Source of the DNA: Pseudomonas jessenii
Lineage (GTDB): Bacteria; Pseudomonadota; Gammaproteobacteria; Pseudomonadales; Pseudomonadaceae
DNA length: 64,000 bases
Assembly: GCF_002236115.1 (NCBI RefSeq)
Contig: NZ_NIWT01000005.1
Coordinates: 248,001-312,000 of the forward strand
Direction: 5' to 3'
The notes below the pieces were generated by a model. It was not told where the DNA came from and ran no database searches. It worked only from the letters and a program-made list of their open reading frames with translations. Positions within the stretch are counted from its first letter, which is position 1; each line of letters opens with the position of its first letter. A program made the translations under genes and the position numbers. Shown one piece after another: positions 50,928 to 60,482 of the stretch.

Positions 50928-53189
50928 TTACTTGCGCAGCAGGCGCAAACCGTTGAACACCACCAGCAAACTCACGCCCATATCGGCGAACACTGCCATC
51001 CACATGGTAGCGATCCCGGCAAAGGTTACCCCAAGAAAGATCGCCTTGATGACCAAAGCCAGGGCGATGTTCTGTTTGAGGATGCTCGAAGTCTGCCGGG
51101 ACAGGCGAATGAATGCCGGAACTTTGCGCAGATCGTCGTCCATCAGGGCGACATCGGCGGTTTCGATCGCGGTATCGGTGCCCGCAGCGGCCATGGCGAA
51201 GCCGATTTCGGAACGCGCCAGTGCAGGTGCATCATTGATGCCGTCGCCGACCATGCCGACCCGATGCCCTTGAGCATAGAGAGTTTCGATAGCCTGCAAT
51301 TTGTCCCCCGGTAACAGGTCGCCCTTGGCCTCGTCGATGCCGACTTGTGCTGCAATGGCCTGCGCGGTGTGGACGTTATCGCCCGTGAGCATCAGGGTTT
51401 TGATACCCAGGTCATGCAGTTGCCGGATCGCTTCGCGGCTGGACTCTTTTACCGTGTCCGCCACGGCAAACAGCGCCAACGGGCCGGACGAATCAAGCAG
51501 CAGCACCACCGACTTGCCCTGCTTTTCCAGGGCAAACAGCTTTTCTTCCAGCGCTGGCGAACACAGGCCCAGATCCTCCACAAGACGATGGTTGCCCAGA
51601 TGGTAGAGCTGGCCGTTGATCTCGCCGCGCACCCCGCGCCCGCCCAGCGCTTCGAAGTTATCCACAATCAGCGTCGCGGCCTGGTTATCCACAGCCGCCT
51701 TGGCGATGGCCAGGGAAACCGGGTGATCCGAGCGCCCGGCCAACGCGGCGGCAATGGCGGGCGCCGAGTCGTCGGCGGTCGGGTCCAGCGACAGGTAATC
51801 GGTCTGCACCGGTTTGCCGTGGGTGATGGTGCCGGTCTTGTCCAGGGCCAGGTAGTCGAGCTTGTAACCGCCCTCCAGATAAACGCCGCCCTTGACCAGA
51901 ATGCCTTTACGCGCCGCCGCCGCGAGGCCGCTGACGATGGTCACCGGTGTGGAGATCACCAGCGCACACGGGCAGGCCACCACCAGCAGCACCAGCGCCC
52001 GGTAGATCCAATCGAACCACAACTCGCCCATGAACAATGGCGGGATCACCGCCACGGCCAGGGCCAGGACGAACACTGCCGGGGTGTAGATTTTCGAGAA
52101 ACTGTCGACGAAACGCTGGGTCGGCGCCCGCGCGCCCTGGGCCTGTTCGACGGCGTGGATGATGCGGGCCAGGGTCGAGTTATCCGCCGCGGCGGTCACC
52201 TCGTACTCCAGGGACCCGGCCTGATTGATGGTGCCGGCGAAGACTTTGTCGCCGACGGTTTTTTCCACCGGCAGGCTTTCACCGGTGATTGGCGCCTGAT
52301 CGATGGTCGAGCGACCGGACAGCACTTCGCCGTCCAGGCCGATACGCTCGCCGGGGCGCACCCGCACCCGCGCGCCGAGCCCAATGTTTTTGACATCCTG
52401 CTCAAGCCAGACCCCGTCAGCCTGCAACACCGTTGCCGTGTCCGGCGTCATCTGCATCAAACCGCTGATGGCATTGCGCGCGCGGTCAAGGGACCTGGCT
52501 TCGATCAACTCGGCCACGGTGAACAGGAACATCACCATCGCCGCTTCCGGCCACTGGCCGATCAGCACCGCGCCGGTCACGGCAATGCTCATCAGCGCGT
52601 TGATGTTCAGATTGCGGTTTTTAAGGGCGATCCAGCCTTTTTTGTAAGTACCGAGGCCACCACTGAGAATCGAGACCAGCGCGATAACCGCCACCACCCA
52701 GTTCGGCGCGAAACCGGTGAAGTGGATAACTTCTGCCAGCAATGCACCAACACCGGACAGTGCCAGGGGCCACCACGGCTTTTTCCGGGGCGCGGGCGCC
52801 GGGGTTTCATCACCCTGGTCCATCGGCTCGGCCTGCATGCCCAAGGATTTGATGGCCTCGACGATCGGCTCGATACAGGGCAAATCGTGGGTTACGCCGA
52901 GCACCCGATTAATCAGATTGAACTCAAGCTGCTGCACGCCGGTCAGTTTGCTTAGCTTGTTCTGAATCAGCGTCTGTTCAGTTGGACAGTCCATTGCCTC
53001 AATGCGGAAACTGCTCAGTCGGGCTCCGGGCGTCGGCGATTCGCTCAGTTTTACCAGCGCAGGCGCTGCCGCTTTAGATGAGCAGCAGGCGTCGCCGTGA
53101 CCGCCGTGGCCATGTTTTTGCACGGGCTTGAGCTTGTGGCTGTGCTCGTGCTCAGCCCCGGGTTTGTGGGAGTGCAGGGAATCGCTCAT
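50928..53189 (-). CDS. cadA: Cadmium/zinc-translocating P1B-type ATPase
   Basis: 753 residues. The first ~45 residues are His-rich (HSHKPGAEHEHSHK; HGHGGHGD) with a CC pair. A heavy-metal-associated domain follows with the metal-binding Cys68 in MDCPTEQ. Later come the CPC metal site (ACPCALVIST), the phosphorylated Asp in DKTGTITHG, and GDGINDAPAL. It exports Cd2+/Zn2+/Pb2+ from the cytoplasm. It is divergent from cadR across a shared promoter. Confidence 0.95.
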   Translation of the reverse strand: MSDSLHSHKPGAEHEHSHKLKPVQKHGHGGHGDACCSSKAAAPALVKLSESPTPGARLSSFRIEAMDCPTEQTLIQNKLSKLTGVQQLEFNLINRVLGVTHDLPCIEPIVEAIKSLGMQAEPMDQGDETPAPAPRKKPWWPLALSGVGALLAEVIHFTGFAPNWVVAVIALVSILSGGLGTYKKGWIALKNRNLNINALMSIAVTGAVLIGQWPEAAMVMFLFTVAELIEARSLDRARNAISGLMQMTPDTATVLQADGVWLEQDVKNIGLGARVRVRPGERIGLDGEVLSGRSTIDQAPITGESLPVEKTVGDKVFAGTINQAGSLEYEVTAAADNSTLARIIHAVEQAQGARAPTQRFVDSFSKIYTPAVFVLALAVAVIPPLFMGELWFDWIYRALVLLVVACPCALVISTPVTIVSGLAAAARKGILVKGGVYLEGGYKLDYLALDKTGTITHGKPVQTDYLSLDPTADDSAPAIAAALAGRSDHPVSLAIAKAAVDNQAATLIVDNFEALGGRGVRGEINGQLYHLGNHRLVEDLGLCSPALEEKLFALEKQGKSVVLLLDSSGPLALFAVADTVKESSREAIRQLHDLGIKTLMLTGDNVHTAQAIAAQVGIDEAKGDLLPGDKLQAIETLYAQGHRVGMVGDGINDAPALARSEIGFAMAAAGTDTAIETADVALMDDDLRKVPAFIRLSRQTSSILKQNIALALVIKAIFLGVTFAGIATMWMAVFADMGVSLLVVFNGLRLLRK

Positions 53190-53219
53190 TGGTTGCGTCC
53201 ATAAGAGTGCCTGTTGCCA

Positions 53220-53250
53220 AGTAAAGACCCTGTAGCCACTATAGGGTCAA
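53220..53250 (-). promoter_or_regulatory. cadA promoter with CadR operator
   Basis: On the minus strand TTGACC (-35, 53250-53245) and TTTACT (-10, 53225-53220) are 19 bp apart, the long spacer typical of MerR-controlled promoters. The spacer holds the dyad ACCCTATAGTGGCTACAGGGT (21 bp), the CadR-type operator. Metal-bound CadR would twist this spacer and activate cadA. Confidence 0.88.
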
Positions 53251-53282
53251 GCACCCTTTCTGGAGTTTTGGAGATTGGCGTC

Positions 53283-53732
53283 ATGAAAATTGGAGAGTTG
53301 GCGAAACTCACGGACTGCGCCGTGGAAACGATCCGCTACTACGAGCGCGAGAACCTTCTGCCGGAACCGGCCCGCAGTGACGGCAATTATCGCGTCTATA
53401 CCCAGGCCCACGCCGAGCGCCTGACCTTCATCCGCAACTGTCGCACCCTCGACATGACGCTCGAAGAAATCCGCAGCCTGCTGGCGTTTCGCGACAGTCC
53501 GCAGGATCAGTGCGAAAGCGTCAACGCGCTGATTGACGAGCACATCCACCATGTAAAGGCGCGGATCGACGGCTTGCTGGCCTTGCAGACGCAACTGCTC
53601 GACCTGCGCCAACGCTGCGGCGAAGGGCCAAGTATCGATCAATGCGGGATTTTGCAGCGGCTGGAAGTGAGCGGCGGGGTGGTGGCGACGGAGGTGGAGC
53701 ATTCCCATGTGGGCCGTAGTCACGGCCACTAG
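53283..53732 (+). CDS. cadR: Cd(II)/Pb(II)-responsive MerR-family regulator CadR
   Basis: 149 residues. MerR HTH (MKIGELAKLTDCAVETIRYYE) followed by a dimerisation helix and metal-binding Cys77, Cys112 and one near 121, then a His-rich tail (HSHVGRSHGH). These match the cadmium-sensing residues of CadR. The start ATG 53283 follows GGAGTTTTGGAGATT; a longer in-frame start overlaps the cadA promoter and was rejected. Confidence 0.94.
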   Translation: MKIGELAKLTDCAVETIRYYERENLLPEPARSDGNYRVYTQAHAERLTFIRNCRTLDMTLEEIRSLLAFRDSPQDQCESVNALIDEHIHHVKARIDGLLALQTQLLDLRQRCGEGPSIDQCGILQRLEVSGGVVATEVEHSHVGRSHGH

Positions 53733-53747
53733 AAACAACACAAAACC

Positions 53748-53840
53748 CTGTGGGAGCGAGCTTGCTCGCGATGGCGTCTGTTCAGCCAACATGGATGTCG
53801 ACTGATACACCGCTATCGCGAGCAAGCTCGCTCCCACAGG
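53748..53840. repeat. REP pair, type B (outward GTGGGAG ends)
   Basis: Units 53748-53773 and 53813-53840 in inverted orientation; the middle (TTCAGCCAACATGGATGTCG) resembles that of 9518 and 22767. It lies between the convergent cadR and thyA genes. Confidence 0.9.
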
Positions 53841-53855
53841 GTCGGTGGTGTTTTT

Positions 53856-54827
53856 TCAGACCGCCATCGGCGCGGTCATCGGCGCGTGGTGTTCGTAGCC
53901 TTCCAGCGAGAAATCGCCCGGTTCCACCAGCTCCAGCCATTCCGGCTGATAAACACCCGTCTTGGCAAACTCCGGCACACGGTCGGAAATCACCAGTTTC
54001 GGCATCGGGAAGGGCTCGCGATTGAGCTGTTCGTTGAGCATGTCCAGGTGGTTTTCGTAGACGTGGGCATCACCGATGAAATAGGTGAACCAGCGTGGCG
54101 TGTAGCCGGTCAGGCGACCGATCAGGCTCAGCAGCGCAGCGCCTTCGGTGAGGTTGAACGGCGTGCCCAGGCCCAGGTCGTTGGAGCGAATGTAGAGGGT
54201 CAGGGAAATCTCCCTGGTCTCGACATTCGGGTGGAACTGATACAGCAAGTGGCACGGCGGCAGGGCCATTTCATCGAGCTGAGCGCAGTTCCAGCCGTGG
54301 AACAGGATGCGGCGGCTGCCCGGGTCCTTGATGATGGTATCGACGCACTGGCGAACCTGGTCGATGGCCTTGTACAGCACCACGTAGGCCTGACCGTCTT
54401 CCTCGCCTTCGGCAATCTGGCGATAACCCTGGCTCAGGGTCTGCTCGATGGCAGCCGGGTTGCTGACCGGGATCTGTTTGTACGCCGGCCATTTGCGCCA
54501 TTGCACGCCGTAGATTTCGCCGAGGTCGTCTTCGCCCTGACGGAACGGGTTGGCCAGCCACTGGGCGTTTTCGTTGGCGTTCTGGTCCCAGACCTTGCAG
54601 CCCAGGGCGCGGAATTCGGCAGCGTTATTTACGCCACGCAGGAATCCGCACATTTCGCCGATGGCGGATTTGAAGGCCATCTTGCGCGTGGTGATCGCCG
54701 GGAATCCTTCCTGCAGGTCATAACGCAGCATCGCACCGGGAAAACTGATGGTGTTCACGCCGGTACGATTGGCCTGTTTGGTGCCGTTCTTGATGACGTG
54801 GGCGACCAGTTCGAGATATTGCTTCAT
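53856..54827 (-). CDS. thyA: Thymidylate synthase
   Basis: 323 residues, longer than the 264-residue E. coli enzyme because of an insert at about 90-145, a form common in fluorescent Pseudomonas. Makes dTMP from dUMP with methylene-tetrahydrofolate. Active-site Cys in LPPCHLLYQFH; dUMP-binding RSNDLGLGTPFNL and HVYENH are present. It is downstream of lgt on the same strand with 49 bp between, a common pairing. Confidence 0.97.
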   Translation of the reverse strand: MKQYLELVAHVIKNGTKQANRTGVNTISFPGAMLRYDLQEGFPAITTRKMAFKSAIGEMCGFLRGVNNAAEFRALGCKVWDQNANENAQWLANPFRQGEDDLGEIYGVQWRKWPAYKQIPVSNPAAIEQTLSQGYRQIAEGEEDGQAYVVLYKAIDQVRQCVDTIIKDPGSRRILFHGWNCAQLDEMALPPCHLLYQFHPNVETREISLTLYIRSNDLGLGTPFNLTEGAALLSLIGRLTGYTPRWFTYFIGDAHVYENHLDMLNEQLNREPFPMPKLVISDRVPEFAKTGVYQPEWLELVEPGDFSLEGYEHHAPMTAPMAV

Positions 54828-54876
54828 GAATTACCTGTGTCCTTGAACCCGCAACCATCGCTGCGGGGTTCGAATT

Positions 54877-55683
54877 TTATACGGCTGCCGCTGGAGTCGC
54901 CGGGGCGCGGTGATACGCCAGCCAGATCAGGAACAGCCCGCCGACGATCATCGGTACGCACAGCACCTGGCCCATGGTCAGCCAGTTCCAGGCCAGATAG
55001 CCCAACTGGGCGTCCGGTACGCGGACGAACTCGACGATGAAACGGAAGATGCCATAGAACAGCGCGAACATCCCCGATACCGCCATAGTCGGCCGCGGCT
55101 TGCGCGAGAACAGCCACAGGATCAGGAACAGTGCCACGCCTTCGAGGGCGAACTGGTACAGCTGCGACGGATGACGCGCCAGTTGCGCCGGATCGGTCGG
55201 AAAGACCATCGCCCACGGCACGTCGGTTGCCTTGCCCCACAACTCGGCGTTGATGAAGTTGCCGATACGCCCGGCGCCCAGGCCAATCGGCACCATCGGC
55301 GCAACGAAATCCATCAGCTGGAAGAACGACTTGTTGTTCTTCTTGCCGAACCACAATGCCGCCAGCATCACGCCGATGAAACCGCCGTGGAACGACATAC
55401 CGCCCTTCCACACTTCGAAGATCAGCGTCGGGTTGGCCAGATAGGCGCCCAGATCGTAGAACAGCACATAACCCAAGCGCCCGCCGACAATCACCCCCAT
55501 CGACATCCAGAACACCATGTCGGAGAGTTTTTCCTTGGTCCAGGTCGGGTCGAAGCGGTTCAACCGGCGGGAGGCCAGCAGCCAGGCGCCGCCGATGCCG
55601 ATCAGGTACATCAGACCGTACCAGTGGATTTTCAGCGGACCGATGGCCAGGGCCACCGGGTCGATCTGCGGGTAAGGCAGCAT
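54877..55683 (-). CDS. lgt: Phosphatidylglycerol:prolipoprotein diacylglyceryl transferase
   Basis: 268 residues with about seven membrane helices. Attaches diacylglycerol to the lipobox Cys of prolipoproteins in the inner membrane. Signatures: GMSFHGGFIGVM (conserved His) and GAGRIGNFINAELWG (Lgt signature with Arg/Asn/Glu). Confidence 0.97.
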   Translation of the reverse strand: MLPYPQIDPVALAIGPLKIHWYGLMYLIGIGGAWLLASRRLNRFDPTWTKEKLSDMVFWMSMGVIVGGRLGYVLFYDLGAYLANPTLIFEVWKGGMSFHGGFIGVMLAALWFGKKNNKSFFQLMDFVAPMVPIGLGAGRIGNFINAELWGKATDVPWAMVFPTDPAQLARHPSQLYQFALEGVALFLILWLFSRKPRPTMAVSGMFALFYGIFRFIVEFVRVPDAQLGYLAWNWLTMGQVLCVPMIVGGLFLIWLAYHRAPATPAAAV

Positions 55684-55780
55684 TGCGACTCCTCGTTAGA
55701 GTTCAAATCTTAAAAATTCCCGGGCGACGCTGCCACCTCAGGATTAAGCCAGGATTGCGCTGCCCGTCAGAGCAGATGCT

Positions 55781-56563
55781 TCAGACTAGAAAGTTCAGGC
55801 CAACGCAGAACAGCAAAGCGGCAAACAGCCGTTTCAGCAACCTCGGCGACAACCTGTGGGCCAATCGCGCGCCCAAGCGGGCGAACACCATGCTGGTCAG
55901 GGCAACGCCCAGCAACGCCGGCAAATAAATGAAACCGAGACTATGGGCCGGGAGCAACGGATCGTGCCAGCCCAGAATCATGAAACTTAATGCACTGGCC
56001 AGGGCAATCGGCAGACCGCAGGCCGATGAAGTGGCCACGGCTTGCTGCATCGGCACACTGCGCCAGGTCAGGAATGGCACGGTCAACGAACCACCGCCAA
56101 TGCCGAAAATCGCCGAAGCCCAGCCAATCACGCTGCCGGCCACGGTCAGACCGAGTTTGCCCGGCACGGTTCGGCTGGCCTTGGGTTTGACCTCAAGCGC
56201 CAGCTGAGCGGCGATCACCAGGGCGAAAACACCAATGAGCTTCTGCAGGTTGGGGCCGGAAATCGCTTCGGCCGTCAGCGCGCCAAACCCGGCACCGACC
56301 AGAATGCCGACGGTCATCCACATGAAGATCGGCCAACGCACGGCGCCACGGCGATGATGCTCGCGTACCGCGTTGACCGAGGTAAAGATGATCGTCGCCA
56401 GGGAGGTACCCACCGCCAGGTGCGTGAGGATCGACGGATCGAACCCTTGGGCCTTGAAGCTGAACACCAGCACCGGGACGATGATGATCCCGCCGCCCAC
56501 GCCAAACAGCCCGGCGAGTACACCTGCACAGGCGCCGAGCGCCAGATAGAGCAGAAATTCCAT
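55781..56563 (-). CDS. TauE/SafE family sulfite/anion exporter
   Basis: 260 residues with about eight membrane helices arranged as two repeats, each starting with a GxxxGxxxGxGGG-type stretch (AGLFGVGGGIIIVPVL; IGWASAIFGIGGGSLTVPF). The start MEFLLYLALGACAGVLAG is used; the frame is open twelve codons further. The substrate is unknown; sulfonate-derived sulfite is typical of the family. Confidence 0.88.
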   Translation of the reverse strand: MEFLLYLALGACAGVLAGLFGVGGGIIIVPVLVFSFKAQGFDPSILTHLAVGTSLATIIFTSVNAVREHHRRGAVRWPIFMWMTVGILVGAGFGALTAEAISGPNLQKLIGVFALVIAAQLALEVKPKASRTVPGKLGLTVAGSVIGWASAIFGIGGGSLTVPFLTWRSVPMQQAVATSSACGLPIALASALSFMILGWHDPLLPAHSLGFIYLPALLGVALTSMVFARLGARLAHRLSPRLLKRLFAALLFCVGLNFLV

Positions 56564-56696
56564 GTCGTCCCGCCCGCATCCCCAAAACCGGAGCGGCATG
56601 GTAACGGATGCATGGCCTCAAGCTCCACTGTGCAAGGCGATGGATCGATGAGCGATGTCTGCGTAGAGTGAGCAAAAAACACACAAGGACAGCCTG

Positions 56697-57443
56697 ATGT
56701 GCCTGATTGTTTTTGCCTGGCGACCGGGTCATGCCCAGCCGCTGGTCGTGGCGGCCAATCGCGATGAATTCTACGCCCGCCCCAGCCTGCCCCTGGCGCC
56801 ATGGCCCGAAGCGCCGCATGTGCATGCCGGGCGCGACCTCGAGGCCGGTGGCACCTGGCTCGGTGTCGGTGCCAACGGACGATTTGCGGCACTGACCAAC
56901 ATCCGCGATCCCCATCGACCGCCGGGACGCAAGTCTCGTGGGGAGCTGGTCGCGCGATTCCTCGAGGGCGATTGCTCGATTGATGACTATTTGGCCGACG
57001 TTGTCAGACGTTCGCCTGAATATGGCGGTTTCAATCTACTGGTTGGCAACAGGAACGAGCTCTGGCACTTCAACGCCCGGGAATCGGAAGCCGTAATGCT
57101 GCAACCGGGAGTCTACGGCGTGTCGAACGCCGGGCTGGATACGCCGTGGCCGAAGCTGCTCAAGGCCAAGGCTGCATTGAGCGAGGTGCTGGATGATCCG
57201 AAGCCTCAGGCGCTGCTGGCGTTATTGAGCGATGCGCAGACCGCGCCGTTTGCCGAGTTGCCGGATACCGGAGTGGGGCTGGTCACCGAAACGTTGTTGT
57301 CGAGCGTGTTCATTGCCAGCCAGAGTTATGGAACGCGGGCGAGTACAGCGTTGATTGTGCAGGCGGATGGGGCGCTGCATATGGTCGAAAGGAGTTTCGG
57401 GCCGTATGGCGGGCATCTTGGGGAAGTGGAGATCAGGCTTTAG
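56697..57443 (+). CDS. NRDE (TANGO2-type) family protein
   Basis: 248 residues. Begins MCLIVFAWRPGHAQPLVVAA followed by the eponymous NRDE; Cys2 is the conserved N-terminal residue of this Ntn-hydrolase-like fold. Later conserved GGTWLGV, NLLVGNRNELW and VYGVSNAGLDTPWPK stretches are present. In animals and some bacteria the family has been connected to heme or lipid trafficking; the bacterial role is unsettled. Confidence 0.87.
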   Translation: MCLIVFAWRPGHAQPLVVAANRDEFYARPSLPLAPWPEAPHVHAGRDLEAGGTWLGVGANGRFAALTNIRDPHRPPGRKSRGELVARFLEGDCSIDDYLADVVRRSPEYGGFNLLVGNRNELWHFNARESEAVMLQPGVYGVSNAGLDTPWPKLLKAKAALSEVLDDPKPQALLALLSDAQTAPFAELPDTGVGLVTETLLSSVFIASQSYGTRASTALIVQADGALHMVERSFGPYGGHLGEVEIRL

Positions 57444-57466
57444 TCTTGTGTTGCCAGCACAGGCCT

Positions 57467-57541
57467 CATCGCGAGCAAGCTCGCTCCCACAGGGGATTTG
57501 CGGCGTTCACAGATCCAGTGTGGGAGCGAGCTTGCTCGCGA
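57467..57541. repeat. REP pair, type C
   Basis: Units 57467-57493 and 57518-57541 with spacer GGATTTGCGGCGTTCACAGA, similar to that at 44023. It lies between the convergent NRDE and ptsP genes. Confidence 0.9.
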
Positions 57542-57557
57542 ATGGGGCGCCGCAACT

Positions 57558-59837
57558 CTAGAGGGGCTTGATTGCTGCCGGATTGATCATCCGCGCCAAC
57601 CCGAGGTTCTTCAGCGCCAGCTGCAACGAGCTGTGAATCACTTGCGGGTTATCGATAGTCATGAGCTCAGCCAGCAATTCCTTGGCCTTGCTCAGGTTGA
57701 TCTGGCGCAGCATCCACTTCACTTTCGGCAAGTTGGTGGCGTTCATCGACAGGCTGTCGAACCCCATCGCCATCAACAGCACCGCCGCCGCCGGATCACC
57801 GGCCATTTCACCGCAGATGCTCACTGGCTTGCCTTCGGCGTGGGCATCACGCACCACGTTCTGCAGCGCCTGAAGCACTGCGGGGTGTAGGTAATCGTAA
57901 AGGTCGGCCACCCGCGGGTTGTTGCGGTCCACGGCCAGCAGGTACTGGGTCAGGTCGTTGGAACCGACCGACAGGAAATCCACTTGCCGCGCCAGTTCTT
58001 TGGTCTGGTACACCGCCGCCGGAATCTCGATCATCACGCCAATCGGCGGCATCGGCACGTCGCAGCCTTCGTCGCGTACTTCGCCCCAGGCGCGGTGGAT
58101 CAGGTGCAGCGCTTCTTCCAATTCATGGGTGCCGGAGATCATCGGCAGCAGAATCCGCAAGTTGTTCAGGCCTTCGCTGGCCTTGAGCATGGCACGGGTC
58201 TGCACCAGGAAGATTTCCGGGTGGTCGAGGGTGACGCGAATGCCGCGCCAGCCGAGGAACGGGTTATCTTCCTTGATCGGGAAGTACGACAGTGACTTGT
58301 CGCCGCCGATGTCCAGGGTACGCATGGTGACGGGTTGCGGGTGGAACGCAGACAGTTGCTCGCGGTAGATCGCCAGTTGTTCCTTTTCGCTCGGGAAACG
58401 CTGGTTGATCATGAACGGCACTTCGGTGCGGTACAGGCCCACGCCTTCGGCACCACGCTTCTGCGCACGCGCCACATCCGCCAGTAGGCCGGTGTTGACC
58501 CACAGCGGCATGCGGTGGCCATCGACCGTCACGCACGGCAGATCGCGCAGCGCATCCAGCCCCAGGGCCAGTTGTTTCTCTTCCTCGACCACCTCGGCGA
58601 ACTGCTTGCGCAGCACTTCACTCGGGTTGGTGTAGACCTCGCCATGGTAGCCGTCGACGATCATCTGGATGCCGTCGACCTTGGAGTATGGCAGGTCGAC
58701 CAGGCCCATCACGGTCGGGATGCCCATGGCGCGGGCCAGGATCGCGACGTGGGAGTTACCGGAACCGAGTACCGACACCAGGCCGGCCAGCTTGCCTTCC
58801 GGCACCTCGCCGAGCATCGCCGGCGTCAGTTCTTCGCTGACCAGAATGGTGTTGTCGGGGTAGACCAGGGTTTGCTGGCGCTCTTCCTGCAAATAAGCCA
58901 GCAAGCGACGGCCGAGATCCTTGACGTCCGATGCTCGCTCGCGCAGGTAAGCGTCGTCCATCAATTCGAAACGGTTGACGTGATCGGTGACCACCTGGCG
59001 CAACGCACCCTGGGCCCACTGGCCGGTCTTGATCACGGTGGTCACTTCGCTGCCCAGCGCAGCATCGTCGAGCATCATCAGGTAGACGTCGAACAAGGCC
59101 CGCTCTTCCGGGCGCAACTGCGTGGCAAGCTTGGCGGACAAGGTGCGCATGTCGGCGCGCACGCCCTCGATGGCGGTCTTGAACAGCCCCAGTTCGGCGT
59201 CGATGTCGGTGATGGTCTTGTCCGGCACCACGTCCAAGTCGGCGGGCGGCAGCATGACCACCGCAGTACCGACCGCGGCACCCGGCGAGCCCGGTACGCC
59301 GACGAACTTGGCTTCCTGGATGCCCTTGCCCTGACGACCCAGGCCACGGATGGAGCCTGTGGCCTCGGCATGGGCGATAACGCCGGCCAACTGCGCGCTC
59401 ATGGTCACGAGGAAGGCTTCTTCCCCTTCATCGAACTGGCGACGCTCTTTTTGCTGGATGACCAACACGCCGACGACGCGACGGTGGTGGATGATCGGCG
59501 CGCCGAGGAACGAAGCGAAACGCTCTTCACCGGTTTCGGCGAAGTAGCGATAGCGCGGGTGGTCCGCGGCGTTTTCGAGGTTCAGGGGTTCTTCACGCGT
59601 GCCGACCAGACCCACCAGACCTTCGTTGGGGGCCATGCTGACCTTGCCGATCGAGCGCTTGTTCAAGCCCTCGGTGGCCATCAGTACGAACCGGTTGGTC
59701 TCCGGATCAAGCAGGTAGACCGAGCAGACCTGGCTGCCCATGGCCTCTTTGACGCGCAACACAATAATCCCCAACGCCGCCTTGAGATCCTTGGCGGAGT
59801 TAACTTCCTGGACGATCTTGCGCAGCGTATTGAGCAT
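57558..59837 (-). CDS. ptsP: Phosphoenolpyruvate-protein phosphotransferase PtsP (EI-Ntr)
   Basis: 759 residues. The first enzyme of the nitrogen PTS, which phosphorylates PtsO and PtsN and links carbon and nitrogen state. An N-terminal GAF domain (about 15-150) senses glutamine in characterised members; the phospho-His domain has GSGNSHVAILARAMGIPTVMG; the PEP-binding barrel has the catalytic Cys in SICGEMAGDP. It is 22 bp behind rppH on the same strand, an arrangement common in gammaproteobacteria. Confidence 0.96.
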   Translation of the reverse strand: MLNTLRKIVQEVNSAKDLKAALGIIVLRVKEAMGSQVCSVYLLDPETNRFVLMATEGLNKRSIGKVSMAPNEGLVGLVGTREEPLNLENAADHPRYRYFAETGEERFASFLGAPIIHHRRVVGVLVIQQKERRQFDEGEEAFLVTMSAQLAGVIAHAEATGSIRGLGRQGKGIQEAKFVGVPGSPGAAVGTAVVMLPPADLDVVPDKTITDIDAELGLFKTAIEGVRADMRTLSAKLATQLRPEERALFDVYLMMLDDAALGSEVTTVIKTGQWAQGALRQVVTDHVNRFELMDDAYLRERASDVKDLGRRLLAYLQEERQQTLVYPDNTILVSEELTPAMLGEVPEGKLAGLVSVLGSGNSHVAILARAMGIPTVMGLVDLPYSKVDGIQMIVDGYHGEVYTNPSEVLRKQFAEVVEEEKQLALGLDALRDLPCVTVDGHRMPLWVNTGLLADVARAQKRGAEGVGLYRTEVPFMINQRFPSEKEQLAIYREQLSAFHPQPVTMRTLDIGGDKSLSYFPIKEDNPFLGWRGIRVTLDHPEIFLVQTRAMLKASEGLNNLRILLPMISGTHELEEALHLIHRAWGEVRDEGCDVPMPPIGVMIEIPAAVYQTKELARQVDFLSVGSNDLTQYLLAVDRNNPRVADLYDYLHPAVLQALQNVVRDAHAEGKPVSICGEMAGDPAAAVLLMAMGFDSLSMNATNLPKVKWMLRQINLSKAKELLAELMTIDNPQVIHSSLQLALKNLGLARMINPAAIKPL

Positions 59838-59859
59838 GGCTCGGGGTCGAACTCCGTCG

Positions 59860-60339
59860 TCAGTCGCGCGCTAAAAGGCGCGGGGCAAGCTCTTTGAGAG
59901 CGCGTCGATACACCTCGCGCTTGAATGTCACCACCTGGCCCAACGGATACCAATAGCTGACCCAGCGCCAGCCATCGAATTCCGGTTTACCGGTCAAATC
60001 CATCCGCACCCGCTGCTCGTTGGAGACCAGGCGCAGGAGAAACCATTTCTGTTTCTGGCCGATGCACAGCGGTTGGCTGTGGGTACGTACCAGACGTTGC
60101 GGCAAACGATAGCGCAACCAGCCCCGGGTGCAGGCGAGAATTTCAACATCTTCGCGCTCAAGGCCTACTTCTTCGTTCAGCTCGCGGTACAAGGCGTCTT
60201 CCGGCGTCTCTTCGGGGTTGATTCCCCCCTGCGGAAACTGCCAGGCATCTTGATTGATTCGGCGAGCCCATAGCACCTGGCCGGCGTCATTCGTCAGAAT
60301 GATCCCGACATTGGGGCGAAAACCATCGGGGTCGATCAC
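59860..60339 (-). CDS. rppH: RNA pyrophosphohydrolase
   Basis: 159 residues from a GTG start, the usual length; the frame is open 20 codons further but family members begin V/M-IDPDGFRPNVGIIL. It removes pyrophosphate from the 5' end of mRNAs to trigger decay. The Nudix box is GGINPEETPEDALYRELNEE followed by VGL, with all conserved Gly, Glu and Arg. Confidence 0.96.
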   Translation of the reverse strand: MIDPDGFRPNVGIILTNDAGQVLWARRINQDAWQFPQGGINPEETPEDALYRELNEEVGLEREDVEILACTRGWLRYRLPQRLVRTHSQPLCIGQKQKWFLLRLVSNEQRVRMDLTGKPEFDGWRWVSYWYPLGQVVTFKREVYRRALKELAPRLLARD

Positions 60340-60482
60340 GGCAACAACCTCGCAAACGCATGTCGCCGCATTGTTCCACAAAGGTTGTGAAGGCGGCAAC
60401 GAAGGTTCCTACCTTATGTGCACTCTTGTGAAAAGACCGTATTCTTGTCGCCTTTTTACTGACTTTTCAGCGGGTAACTGCA

